A stretch of 64,000 bases of DNA from Meconema thalassinum (Eukaryota > Arthropoda > Insecta > Orthoptera > Tettigoniidae), in NCBI GenBank assembly GCA_946902985.2, contig OX336395.1, forward strand, positions 12,874,708-12,938,707, written 5' to 3'. Both the position numbers and the translations under genes were made by a program. Below the pieces are notes generated by a model. That model saw nothing but the letters and a program-made list of their open reading frames with translations. It was not told the origin of the DNA and did no database searches. Shown piece after piece: positions 1 through 10,150 of the stretch (position 1 is the stretch's first letter; each line of letters starts with the position of its first letter).

Positions 1-700
1 TCTGCCTTGGCATTAAGTTTTTCCGCAGCACCAGTGTGGCGAAATTCTGCACATACAAGACAAGTTGATGTAGCCTTGAATGAGACTACACGTATCGTGA
101 CAGGTTGCCTGCGACCAGCTCCTGTTAGCAAAATGTACCAAATCATGGGTACAGCACCACCAAATATTCGTAGAAGAACAGCTGCAGAAGTAGAGAAGAA
201 GAAGCTGGACACCCATTATTTGGACATGCACATCACCCAACAAGGATTAGCTTCCTACAGTCAACTGTAGCGAACCCATCATCACCTGGAACTCGCCGAC
301 TACAGTTATGGCGGGATACACTACCCGGAGCTCATTGGAACAATGTTAAGGAAGAACCATCTGCGGGGTGTTTTCAGCCGTATGTCATCTGGAAGGCAAT
401 CTATAGACTGAGAACCGGAGTGTCTTGATGCAGGGCTAGTCTCAAGACATGGGGCTACACTGAAGATGGACTTTATGAATATGGGGAACTGTAGGACCAA
501 CAACATCTTCTGGTATGCAGAAACCTACCTGAGAGTTGCACCACCGACGATCTTTGGAGAGCAAATGACAGGGCCATCAAGACTGCCAAATTCTGGTCTT
601 TGCATACTATTTGATTTCATTTCATTTGTTAATATAGTCTGTAAGTTTGTTTGTATTGTTGTATTTTGTAATTTTTCCTGGACACGTCATCATCATCATT
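1..700 (+). pseudogene. LINE (non-LTR retrotransposon) reverse transcriptase C-terminus and 3' UTR, decayed
   Basis: The first 270 bases encode the post-RT region of a LINE polyprotein: HTRQVDVALNETTRIVTGCL is followed by YQIMGTAPPNIRRR, both typical of jockey/CR1-like elements. After a break the same strand reads VIWKAIYRLRTGVS, then SLKTWGYTEDGLYEYGE, then CTTDDLWRANDRAIKTAKFW, and ends at the TGA at 612-614. That is the usual LINE tail, which normally carries a CCHC-like knuckle. Here TGA (about 427) and TAG (about 493) interrupt the frame, the frame shifts around 270-360, and part of the knuckle is missing. The AT-rich stretch to about 700 ends in a short CAT repeat and is probably the 3' UTR. 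The element continues left of the window. It is non-functional; the exact clade is not certain. Confidence 0.8.
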
Positions 701-1954
701 GCACAGTTCCAGTTTCCCGGGTACTGTTTATGAGCCTCTTCCACTTCAACCTGTCCATATTGTGCCCGTCTGTCCACCTGGAATGGACAGATGACCACAT
801 GCGAGGCAGCGGTAAACACAGTGTCAGCACGAGATCTATCTCAGGGCGTTCTGGGCTTGGGCTATATTAACTGTACACTGCATTCATGCTCCCCGTAAAG
901 GAAAAGGAAAGACGTCACGACACATAACAGAAATTAAAAATATATATGAGATAAAACCAATTCACCAATTATTTATTAATGAAAGACTGCCCCTTGGCAG
1001 TAGCAAACATAATAGCCATTCGCACTTCCTATCCTGAATATGCATCTCGAACAAAATCAAATCATATTCTCTTGATGAAATATCCGTTGATTTTGACTAT
1101 GTTTGGAACTACACATTATTCTCTTTCTCTATACAATTAGAGATGACTTAAAAAGAAATATTTAATTTTTCCCTATAAGGTTGCAGTTTAAATTAATCCT
1201 ATTCACATTATTTACACGAATTATATACACTGTCATGGAGTAGTTTCACATCCGATTTTCATTCCTGTTATCAAAAAACACAATTTCAAATGCCACTTCC
1301 TAACGCAGCTTGTTCAATTGCATCACATTTGATTATTAACTTGGGCACAGCAGTTATAAATTTTAAAGCAAAAATTGCAACAATAAAATACTAATGTTGA
1401 TCATTATCGGATTCGTCAAAGTTAGCCTCAAATATCTTTTTAGAATTTCAGGATCATATTATTAAATAAGAGGATCTATTGCACTGAACATGATTTTAAC
1501 TAGCCACAATAAAATTGGCATGAGGTTAGACATGACGTCATTACATTATAATAAATCAGTGATTTAAGATTATTGTATTTCATGGGAATTCTTTAGGATT
1601 GGAATAACATTTGAAGCACTATGGGACAGGATATTACTCGCGCAACTCCCATTTTATTTCCTTTTTTAAAGCAAACAGCTTTCTATGGATCAGGATATTA
1701 CTCCCGCAAACATCCACTCATACGAGGATCAACGCCTCATTTAACTAACTTCATAACGTGCACTGGCACACAATCAACATCATTAAAGCTTCATTTCACA
1801 CCACCCAATAATATTACTGATCATAAGATCCCTGATTTTGCATAGTGTACCCTTCAATAAAGCAGTGTTTTAACAACATTCATTCTTCGGGGTCGCGTTC
1901 AGTCCTGTATGCTTTTCAAGGCAACGTTCACAAAAAACAACATGCTCTACTGGA
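701..1954. other. AT-rich intergenic DNA, nothing recognised
   Basis: No coding pattern, RNA gene or element end is visible. A short phrase (caggatattactc, then CGCAA) occurs twice about 64 bases apart near 1626 and 1690, probably chance or a small local duplication. Confidence 0.6.
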
Positions 1955-2188
1955 TAGAAAGGTCCATAATAATAATGTTATTGGTTTTACGTCCCTTTTA
2001 ACTACCCTGGCTTTTAGAGACGCCGGGGTCCCGGAATTTTGCCCCGAAGGGGATCTTTAACGTGCCAGTAAATGTACTGACACGGCTCCCTCGCATTTGC
2101 GCACCCTCAAATGCCAGCTGACTGCGCCAGGTTTCGAACCTGCAACCTTGGGCTCAGCAAGCGAGAACGTTACTAGAAAGGTCCATAA
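1955..2188 (-). mobile_element. tRNA-derived SINE, 5'-truncated, with 15-bp target site duplication
   Basis: The insertion is bounded by a perfect direct repeat, tagaaaggtccataa, at 1955-1969 and 2174-2188. On the minus strand the body starts near 2173. It contains a Pol III B box (AGGTTCGAAACC, about 2130-2141) about 35 bases in, then a tRNA-unrelated body, and ends in a short ATTATT-type tail at 1970-1980. No A box precedes the B box, so the copy is 5'-truncated. The body resembles a SINE family I associate with orthopteran genomes, but that is recollection only. It was presumably mobilised by a partner LINE; this copy is not transcriptionally competent without its A box. Confidence 0.8.
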
Positions 2189-5101
2189 AAAGGCAATACT
2201 AGAAATAAAGTGAATAACAAGTAGAATAAAAATTATTTAATGACTGATAATATGTGCAAAAATAATAATAATGATAATAAAGTCCTCCCCCACTGAATAT
2301 AATTATATGACTGAGCGATATCACACTCGCTCCACACAACAAAACAATGTGAATACAGATTCACTCAAATGGTTACAGTTACATAAATTGCGCAGTAAGA
2401 ACTCGCTCCTCACAACAATTATATGGATACAAGTCCATTGGTTCTGTACTGATACTTAATAAGAAAATGAGTACTGATGAGAGTCCGTTTACAACTGAAG
2501 CAGTCATATTGCTCACAGAGTCGCATCTTTCAAATCAAACTACGGTTACGGGACCTGCACTCAATAAAAACACTATAATTAATACTGACACACGCAAGAT
2601 TTAAAATACTAAGATTATATTGATCTCTTCGAGATCCCAACCCAGTGCTAAAGCACATAAAATCAAAAGAGCCCGCCGCTTAGGCCAAAAGCTCGCATAA
2701 CAAATGGGAAAACAGCATCACGCACACTACGGCCACACGGGGTCATTGAACGCGTAAAATAAACACACTAGAAGTCAAGCAACAACAACAAAATACAAGC
2801 CTGCACGGCTGAAAATTATATTACATGAATAAAAGCCAGACAAACTGATGTTTCGGGAGATACCTTAAGACATGGACAACACCCATTTAAATCAATCAAA
2901 TACTCTTTATAATCAATCAGGGTTTTGTGAATTTAAATAACATCTTATTTTGAACTACAGGAACCTGACCTGCTATTAATGACCATCGGTCGTCTTATCT
3001 GCTTGAGCGGCTCCCTATGGTATGAGTCAACGCTGCACTTCACCTCTGTCAGTTTTCCAAGCCTGGTGCTAATTATAACTGGCGACCACCACGATTCCGT
3101 TATTCGTCTGGACACGCGAATCACAAATACATCTCACTCATCCCTTTGGATGGCAAGAAACACAAATATATATCACAACTCAGCCTCGCAAGGACATGAA
3201 CTGGGTTGGAGTACGGCTGTTGGAACAATCTCAATGATTTGTTTCCCGCAAGCACTACCATAATATCACACCATGTACACCATGAAGCTTGGACTGACAT
3301 ACTCATATTCACACCATCTAGGTAGGCTCAATATCAGTCTATCCTATCTCGTGTCCAGAGACACTCCAAGCAAATTAAATCAAGGCTGAAACTCGGGTGT
3401 GCAAGTGGCTTACCCGCATGTGCAAGTGGCTTACCCGCAAGGAATTGCTAATAGGCAATTATCAAAATATATCCTGATCAACCATAAAAATCTAATAATC
3501 AAAGTTTACCCTCCAAATTCTACTTTTAATCTCAGTTAATTCTGTTCCATTTTTGTTATAAGGCATAATTCCGAGTTACACTGCTTGTCCGCAATTACGA
3601 AAGCAAATGCGGGCACGGCCTGCGCGCATCGCCCCGTATACTACCAATACAAAATCACAATATCTACAAAATACAGCGCTAAGCTGTCCCATACACTTGA
3701 TGTGTGCCAGTAATCAAGAAACAAGGAATCTAAATTACTAACACAAGCAAACAAATATATACAAACATATGTCCCATAAACCATAGTTGACTTAATAAAT
3801 AAATACATTCATTTCTGTACTCATTCCTTATATCAGCTTCAGGGAAACATCTCCATCCATTTCCTCCTTCTAAATGTTTTAGCTCGAGTCAGACATAGCC
3901 TGGCAGATATCCTGCTCGTTCCAAAATCCGTCCTTGTTCCTTCATGCCATCTCTTGCTGAATTAAAATAATGTTTGTCAGTTACACGTACGATATATTTC
4001 CTAATAAATTCACCTGTCAAGTACTACTTTCCCTGACAGTCTATGGTGAATTATTACGATGAACTTCCCCTAACTTGTAGTACTGGGACTACATAAATAA
4101 AACACTGAATTTACACTTATAAATTGTCGAAAATGCTCCATGTCCACATACATGAATAAAATATGCAGAGTGTCCTCAGACACATGAAATAGAATCACGT
4201 CTCGTGCCCTCAGACACATGAAATGGAATAATGTTCATAGCTTCCTGGGCCACTTTTAAATGAAACTGGCTAGAGTAGGCATGGAAGGGGATTTATGAAA
4301 TAAAAATTCCACAATAATTATCGGACTAACATGCGACCGGTATCAATGAGTTCGTAGAAATGCGGAGGTTAAGACTAAGCTGGAGCTAGCTGGAATCGAT
4401 CGTGGAATTAATTCATAATTAACTCCAGCCTAAATTCACCAGCATGAGCTATGATGCCGTGTTTGCCGCTTAAAAGGCGTCTTGATATTATTGGTCCGGA
4501 CCTGTAGATCTTCGCGGGCTTCTTCTCTATTTCCTCCCACTAGGAGTGGTTATCATGACGATCGACCATTCACATCGGAGCATTCAGTTTTCTCTTTGCG
4601 CCAACTTACATAGCAACAGGTCGTTCTATGCGTGCCCAAGCTTTCCTTGCCGCTAAAAGTTGCAGCTGTCCTATGCGTCACGAGTCCTAGGCTTGACTTT
4701 CTAAATACCAAAGGAGCTCAAACCTTTGTGTTCGTTCTCGCCACCAATTGCTCAACATTTCCCAACTCTGCCTGGCTCTCTCATATCTGCTGCTTATAGA
4801 AAATATCATATGATGATGAATAAAAATATTAGAATCCTTTATACAGCCTGCGTATGAATGGTTCAACAGTCTTCTAATTATTTAATCACAATTCAGCAAA
4901 TTTACGATATTTATGATCCTCAAGGAATATTACTTCCACTGTTATTCGACAAAATTCAGTGTTCATCAATTATTAATTTATAGAGATATTTATTAATATT
5001 AGGCTATCCTTTGGATAATATTTTCTGTTATACAGAAGAAAAAAATGTTGACGCATTTTATGTGTCATAAATCTGATGCGTTATGAATAGGGTACGACAT
5101 C
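2189..5101. other. intergenic DNA with only small local duplications
   Basis: No gene or element is recognised across this AT-rich stretch. Two minor direct duplications are visible: a ~21-base phrase repeated back to back at about 3399-3440 (gtgcaagtggcttacccgca), and tcagacacatgaaat repeated at about 4174 and 4209. Short open frames here show no conserved motif. Confidence 0.55.
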
Positions 5102-5106
5102 TCATA

Positions 5107-5110
<4 letters not shown>

Positions 5111-5148
<38 letters not shown>
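5111..5148. repeat. (ATT)n microsatellite, 3' tail of the RTE LINE
   Basis: About 12-13 uninterrupted trinucleotide units. On the element's strand this is an (AAT)n tail directly after the 3' UTR, the usual way RTE elements end. Confidence 0.9.
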
Positions 5149-5246
5149 TCCGATTATTCCCCTTCAGGAGAGCGTGAGAACTTGAGCCAATCACAGCTTC
5201 ACTTCCTTTTTCTCTCTTCTTTTCTTCCCAAAACCTCTTCATTAGT

Positions 5247-7292
5247 TCACTGTGCTTTTTCTTCCTTTCCTCTGTCCATTTTTTCCCCTGATGTGTCCTT
5301 CCTTGAAACTTGTACAATTTTCGTGTTTCTGATTTTATTTATAAATTGTTCCCTGTCCTTAATGTCGCCTTCAGAGATTTTAAGTAATTCCATGTCTTCA
5401 TGTACTTCTTTTATCCAACTGGTCTTTAATTTACTTGCACTCACGATATTGAAAATTTTCTTAGTGAGTCTGTTCTCATCCATCCTATATATGTGTCCAT
5501 AGAACTGCAGACGTCTCTTCCTAAATTTATCTATAATGGTGTCTGTATTTTCATAAAAATCCTTTGTTGGTCTCCTCACCCAAATTCCATTACGGAAAAC
5601 AGCGCCATGGATATTCCTAAGAATTTTACGTTCCTGTTTCTCAATATCGTGAATTCTTGTCATTCCTCTAATGACGGTTGTTTCTGCCGCGTACAAGGCT
5701 TCAGGCAAGACAACTGTGTTATAATGGCGCAATTTTGCATTGCGAGATACTGCTCTTTTGTTATAATGATTCCATGTCAGCTTGTATGCCTTCTGCAATT
5801 TTACTATTCTATCTACATTAGAAATTGTGTTCAATCCTGTGGGTTGGATGGCTTCTCCTAAATATTTGAAGTGAGTGACCTGCGAGATATTGCCATATTG
5901 CGTTTGCAAGGTGATGTTTCCTGTTGATTTTGTATCCATATACTGTGTTTTTTCATAGGAAATATCCAGTCCCGTTTTACTGGAGATTTCATGTAGTTTC
6001 TCTAGCGCTAATATGGCTTCATCCTTGTTGTTAGTTAAGATGGCCAGATCATCTGCAAAGGCCAAGCATTTCACAGTGACTCTTTTCCTTTTCTCCTTTC
6101 CAATTTGGATACCTTTCACATGCTTTTCCCATTCTGTGATGATTTTGTCCAGTACGATGTTGAACAAGAGTGGTGATAAACCATCCCCTTGTCGAACTCC
6201 AGTATGAATTGCAAAAGAGTTAGAGATTTCTCCCATGAATTTCACTTTTGAGATAGTTCCCAATAATGTTTCCTGGATGATGGCCCTGGTCTTCCTGTCA
6301 ACTCCTAATTCTTCTAGTCTGTTAAACAAGGCTTGTCTGTCAACCGAATCGTAAGCCTTTTTGAAATCCACAAATGTGACTGTAGTGTTCCTGCATCGTC
6401 GGATGTGCAGTAGGGTCTTGAGGTTCCAGATCTGCTCAATACAGGACCTTCCCTTCCTGAAACCTGCCTGATATTCTCCAATATGGTGGTCCACCTGTGG
6501 CTCGAGTCGATTCAGCAAAGCTTTAGAGAGAATTTTATAAGCGACTGGAAGAAGTGAAATTCCTCTATAATTATTCGGATCAGTTTTGCTTCCCTTCTTA
6601 TGGAGTGGGTGTATCAAAGCACTCTTCCATTCTTTTGGGATTTTCTCTGTTTTCCAGACATCTGATATTATTCTGTGAATCTTTGGTGTTATGTGTTCAT
6701 GATCCAATTTCCAAACTTCTGCAATAAGTCCATCTTCACCAGGGGCTCTATTGTTTTTTAATGACTTGATTATGTCCACTATTTCTTCATGTGATGGTGG
6801 AAGTGAATCAAGGTTGGGCACTGGTTTTGCAAATTGATGTTGTTCAGAAGGTGCTTCGCAATTAAGGAGTGTACTGAAATATTTAGCTAGAATTTCACAA
6901 TTATTGCTCGTATTAGTTTCCAGAGATCCATCAGGTCGTCGGAAGCATAAACTAGGAGGTTGAAAGCCAGCTATATTTTCTCTAAAGGTCTTGTAAATAT
7001 TTCTGGTGTTGTTCTTAGTGAAGTCCTGTTCTATTTCATTTAGCCTATTATTATCATAATTGCGCTTTTCTCGGCGAATAATTTTAGAAGTGTTTTTCCG
7101 AACCTGCACAAATTCTTGCCATTTTTCTGTTGTTTTATGGCTATTGAAATTATTCCATGCCTTAAACCTATATTCAATAGCATGATCGCATGTGATGTTC
7201 CACCACCTATGTTTTCTCTTTCTCGGAGGTTGACCGAATATTATTGCTTGTTTCATTTTCTCTGCAAGTTCAGACCAGCTCGTATTATCCAT
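5247..7292 (-). pseudogene. RTE LINE reverse transcriptase and C-terminal domain (681 codons open)
   Basis: This is the 3' part of the LINE polyprotein, the enzyme that copies element RNA onto nicked chromosomal DNA. Visible RT landmarks: fingers motif RAPGEDGL (residues 182-189), NNYRGISLLP (240-249), motif A VDFKKAYDSVD (308-318), motif B GVRQGDGLSPLLFN (365-378), catalytic FADD (412-415), and KYLGEAI (476-482). A basic C-terminal region with RRLQFYGHIYRMDE (593-606) follows and the frame ends at a natural stop at 5247. The first methionine at 7292 is not the real start: the frame is open upstream and should be joined to the endonuclease, which lies in another frame. All catalytic residues are intact, so loss of function comes from the upstream frameshift and stops. 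Confidence 0.92.
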
Positions 7293-8296
7293 TTGACGAA
7301 TTTCTTCAATGATGTTCTTCTTGTTGAATTCAAGGTATTCTGGATCAGTTCGGAAAAGCTGGGTTCCCCTTGTCCTTTGTTGGGTTGAAATTTTACCTTG
7401 ATTTGTAGTAAATGATGATCTGAGTCAAGGAATCCTCTCCTGGTTTTCACATTAAGGACTTCTTTAGCGTTCCTTCTAGAGATAGCAACGTGGTCAATCT
7501 GGAATTCTCCAAGTGTTTCATTGGGGGATATCCATGTTGTTAATTTACGCGTAGGCTTCTGGAATTATGTTGACATAATTTGGAGATTGAAATTTTGACA
7601 GAAGCTTATAAGGTGTTCACCATTTTTATTGGTTCTGCTATGAGCAGTGTATGGTCCTGTAATTCTCCTATATTTCTTTTCTTTTCCTAACTGCCCATTA
7701 AAATCCCCCAGTAGAATCTTGACGTGATGTTTGGGAATTTTGTTCGTGATTTCCTCCAGAAGTTCCCAGAAATCTTCTATTACCTGAGGGTCTTTCCTGT
7801 TGTAGTCATTCGTTGGTGCATGTACGGTAATCAGTGTGTATACCTTGTTTCCCGATTTTATTGAGAGTGTTGAGAGTCTTTCTGATGGTGAAGTAAAATC
7901 AATTACTGAATCCATGACGGACTTGTTAACCGCAAAACCTGTGCCATCTTGTCTTGGTCCTGTGTTGATCTGCACTTCAGGTTTTCCTTTATAGAGCCTG
8001 TAATTCTCAGAATCAAAGTGATTTTCATCTGTAAATCGTGTTTCCTGTTATGCCAAAATTTTGATGCTGAATTTATCAAGCGTATTCGTTAGATGTTTGT
8101 GTTTCCCTGGTTTAAACAAAGTGTTCACATTAAGTGTACCTAAGAAACACTTTCGTTTAGGTCAAAGAGGTTTTGAGGAGCTCCGATCCTTCTCTACATG
8201 ACATGTCTGGTCCCCCAGAATCCTATGACCAGAACAGGGATCCAATCTATTGACTGGGGCCTGGGGTAGTGGAATCTTTTCCTGTCGTTCTGCCAT
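7253..8296 (-). pseudogene. RTE LINE N-terminus and APE-type endonuclease, interrupted
   Basis: Reading from the ATG at 8296 (cat at 8294-8296), one frame gives MAERQEKIPLPQAPV at the N-terminus, then the endonuclease: LGTLNVNTLFKPGK at the strand-1 asparagine motif, ITVHAPTND, LLGDFNGQLG (the DxN catalytic motif), FQIDHVAISRR, and LDSDHHL with the catalytic SDH. In-frame stops fall at 8162-8164, 8048-8050 and 7565-7567. The frame is lost near 7370-7390, where continuation moves to the frame of the reverse transcriptase. The domain nicks target DNA for target-primed reverse transcription. The ATG at 8296 was chosen because the frame runs continuously, apart from the stops, from there into the endonuclease. 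Confidence 0.88.
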
Positions 8297-8448
8297 GGTT
8301 GCTTCAAGTTGAAGATTGTTTGTGGTGACCCCCGATGGAGATCACAAGATTTTAAGACTTAATTGTTGAGATTAAGCCGTACTTCGAACAGCCGCACCAA
8401 CTAGGTGAACAGACGCTGCTCACTAGCCGCTGGATGCCAGAACAGACA

Positions 8449-8607
8449 CTAGTGAGTTGGATATATGGACACCCATATACCTTTTACTCTTATCAACCCC
8501 GAGCACTGGGGTGCCTCCTCCGCCTCATACGCTGTACTGAAGTCCAGCTTCTCCACCGTATTCGCCGTTGAGGTCTTCACTACTAACCCTGAGCTTGGGC
8601 CCTCCAT
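8449..8607 (-). CDS. 52-codon upstream ORF in the 5' leader of the RTE LINE
   Basis: An intact small frame lies inside the element's 5' leader, from ATG at 8605-8607 to TAG at 8449-8451, about 150 bases upstream of the main start. The peptide begins MEGPSSGLVVKTSTANTVEK and continues with an acidic middle (AYEAEEAPQ). It matches no family I know. Unlike the main ORF in the same copy it has no stop or frameshift, although over 52 codons that may be chance. It could be a translated leader peptide or simply conserved leader sequence. Confidence 0.4.
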   Translation of the reverse strand: MEGPSSGLVVKTSTANTVEKLDFSTAYEAEEAPQCSGLIRVKGIWVSIYPTH

Positions 8608-8794
8608 ATTTGTAACCCCTGGAGAGAGGGTGTCCCAGCATTATAAAGCCCCCAGGAGTTGGGCTACCTGTTGGTCCGCGGGTTCTATTGGGGGGGTATT
8701 TGAACCAACCCTACAAACTGTAGGGGCCCCCTATCCGCCACCTGAGGACGCGCTCTCTAGAGGTTACAGGTTCCCCGAGAGTCATATTATTTAT

Positions 8795-8990
8795 AAGAAT
8801 ATAAAGTGAAAAACATTGAGGATGCACCTCAACTACAAGTCCAAAGCGACTACTAGAAAAATACGCCTAGAAATATGCAACCATCTCTAAATATAACGAC
8901 GTTTCCTAACTATCAAGAACGTGAATCGGTTTATCGGAACTGAGGAAAATTCATGGCTCCGAAATGTGTTTACGTTGTTCGAAAGTCAAC
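8795..8990. other. intergenic DNA, nothing recognised
   Basis: Short unannotated stretch between the LINE target duplication and a possible SINE. No motif seen. Confidence 0.5.
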
Positions 8991-8993
8991 TAG

Positions 8994-9095
8994 ATCATGG
9001 GTTCTGTGGCGGTTGGACCTCCCTCGGTGCGGATCGAACCTTGGCACCACGGATCTGTGAAGACTATACGCTAAGCGTTCGCCTCCTTCGTCGTC
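8994..9095 (-). mobile_element. possible tRNA-derived SINE head
   Basis: On the minus strand a good B box (AAGGTTCGATCC, about 9032-9043) lies roughly 40 bases after a weak A-box-like stretch (CTTAGCGTATAGT). The surrounding sequence looks like a decayed tRNA-derived head. No target duplication or tail was found, so it may be a SINE remnant or a tRNA pseudogene. Confidence 0.35.
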
Positions 9096-9989
9096 CACAG
9101 AAATATGCCGCAAGTGGCATGGCTCTCGTTCCCTATCCGGTCATCCTGGTATGTTCTCTTCACATACTGCCACTCTAGCCGCCAGTCATCCTCGAACAGT
9201 GGGTCAATGACTTTATCATATCATGGGGTAGTTTCAAATGCACGCAAAGTATTCTGCTAATGTGGCCCATAGTCTATTAGAATGTCCACTTATGTCCAAG
9301 TTGATATTACGGGGCAGGATGATAATAATAATTCCTGGTAATAATGCCTTCCCTAAACATGGGCTGATTCTGGCATAATATTCCCCATGTAAAATACAAG
9401 CTATTTGGGTAGTTCACTAGCACTTTGCAAATGTCATATGACTAGCTTGGACACGATCCCAATTCATAAGTGGTGTGCCATTGGTAAGAGTGACACACAG
9501 TACTATAGTCAATCACTTGTGTAAAACAAGTCACACTCACATACCTGTACTTTTCTTGAAGTATTTTACATGATGAATTATCACAATCATGATAATAATA
9601 AGTTTCGGAGCACTCGATATCACTTAAACGTTTCACCACTGGTGCAAAATAAGACTATGTCCCTTGGACATAATAACGTTGCGGAGATTGCCTATCTTCT
9701 AGGAGCACTTGCGCAGTATGACGGCGTATTAGAATATCGTGGCGACCCGCTTCACAACACACACGTAGACAGGTCGACAAGTGGCTGTAACTGTAACTTG
9801 ACCTCCAAAAGAGCCAGCTTTTATACAGCCTCAAGGGCACATATCGATGGCTGCTATCGCATTACGTAATGCGAGATCTCCTATCCTATTGGTCCTTATC
9901 ATGGAAAACTCTAGAAGGTCATTAATTTCCATCATAACATCAGGAATAAACTGAAGAATTACTCCAAATGTAATTCTGAAGTGCTAATA
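9096..9989. other. intergenic DNA, nothing recognised
   Basis: AT-rich with a few ATA/ATT runs. No coding pattern or element terminus is visible. Confidence 0.5.
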
Positions 9990-10150
9990 CAATCCTCTTC
10001 CTTAACAAAAACCTAGCAAGCATATCGCGTTCCAATGTTCACTGGGACACGGGGCTCTTTCAAACTATGGCGAGTCGACAGCTTCAAAATCACGCCCAAC
10101 GAATCCAATTGCACAATATGCAACTTGTCATGAAGAACATCATTTATTCT
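9990..10150 (+). pseudogene. short remnant of another LINE C-terminus (zinc-knuckle region)
   Basis: On the plus strand, frame changes within about 130 bases give LGHGALSNYGE, then ITPNESNCTICNL, then EEHHLFWL. This order (G-H-G-L, then C-x2-C, then an E/H-rich block) matches the C-terminal knuckle region of many LINE proteins. It runs opposite to, and abuts, the minus-strand LINE that begins at about 10150. Two frameshifts are needed, so it is an old fragment. Identification is tentative. Confidence 0.4.

Larger units (their letters stand above)
5102..8794 (-). mobile_element. full-length RTE-type LINE with 13-bp target site duplication
   Basis: A complete but inactivated non-LTR retrotransposon, 5' end at 8781 and 3' end near 5111. 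Flanking direct repeats tcatattatttat at 5102-5114 and 8782-8794 mark the target duplication and both ends. Order 5' to 3': a ~485-bp leader with a small upstream ORF, an APE-type endonuclease, a reverse transcriptase, a ~100-bp 3' UTR and an (AAT)n tail. The ~3.67-kb length, endonuclease sequence and trinucleotide tail fit the RTE clade (endonuclease of the kind often misannotated as craniofacial development protein 2). The main frame has three in-frame stops and one frameshift, so it is dead but fairly young. It lies outside the satellite landscape that starts at 12.8 kb. Confidence 0.9.

Noticed and set aside
5083..5502. Plus-strand frame starting in the ATT repeat
   Set aside because: Antisense shadow of the LINE reverse transcriptase with a microsatellite-encoded poly-isoleucine start.
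8465..8809. 114-codon plus-strand frame
   Set aside because: Antisense of the RTE LINE 5' leader; the minus-strand target duplication and upstream ORF explain the region better.
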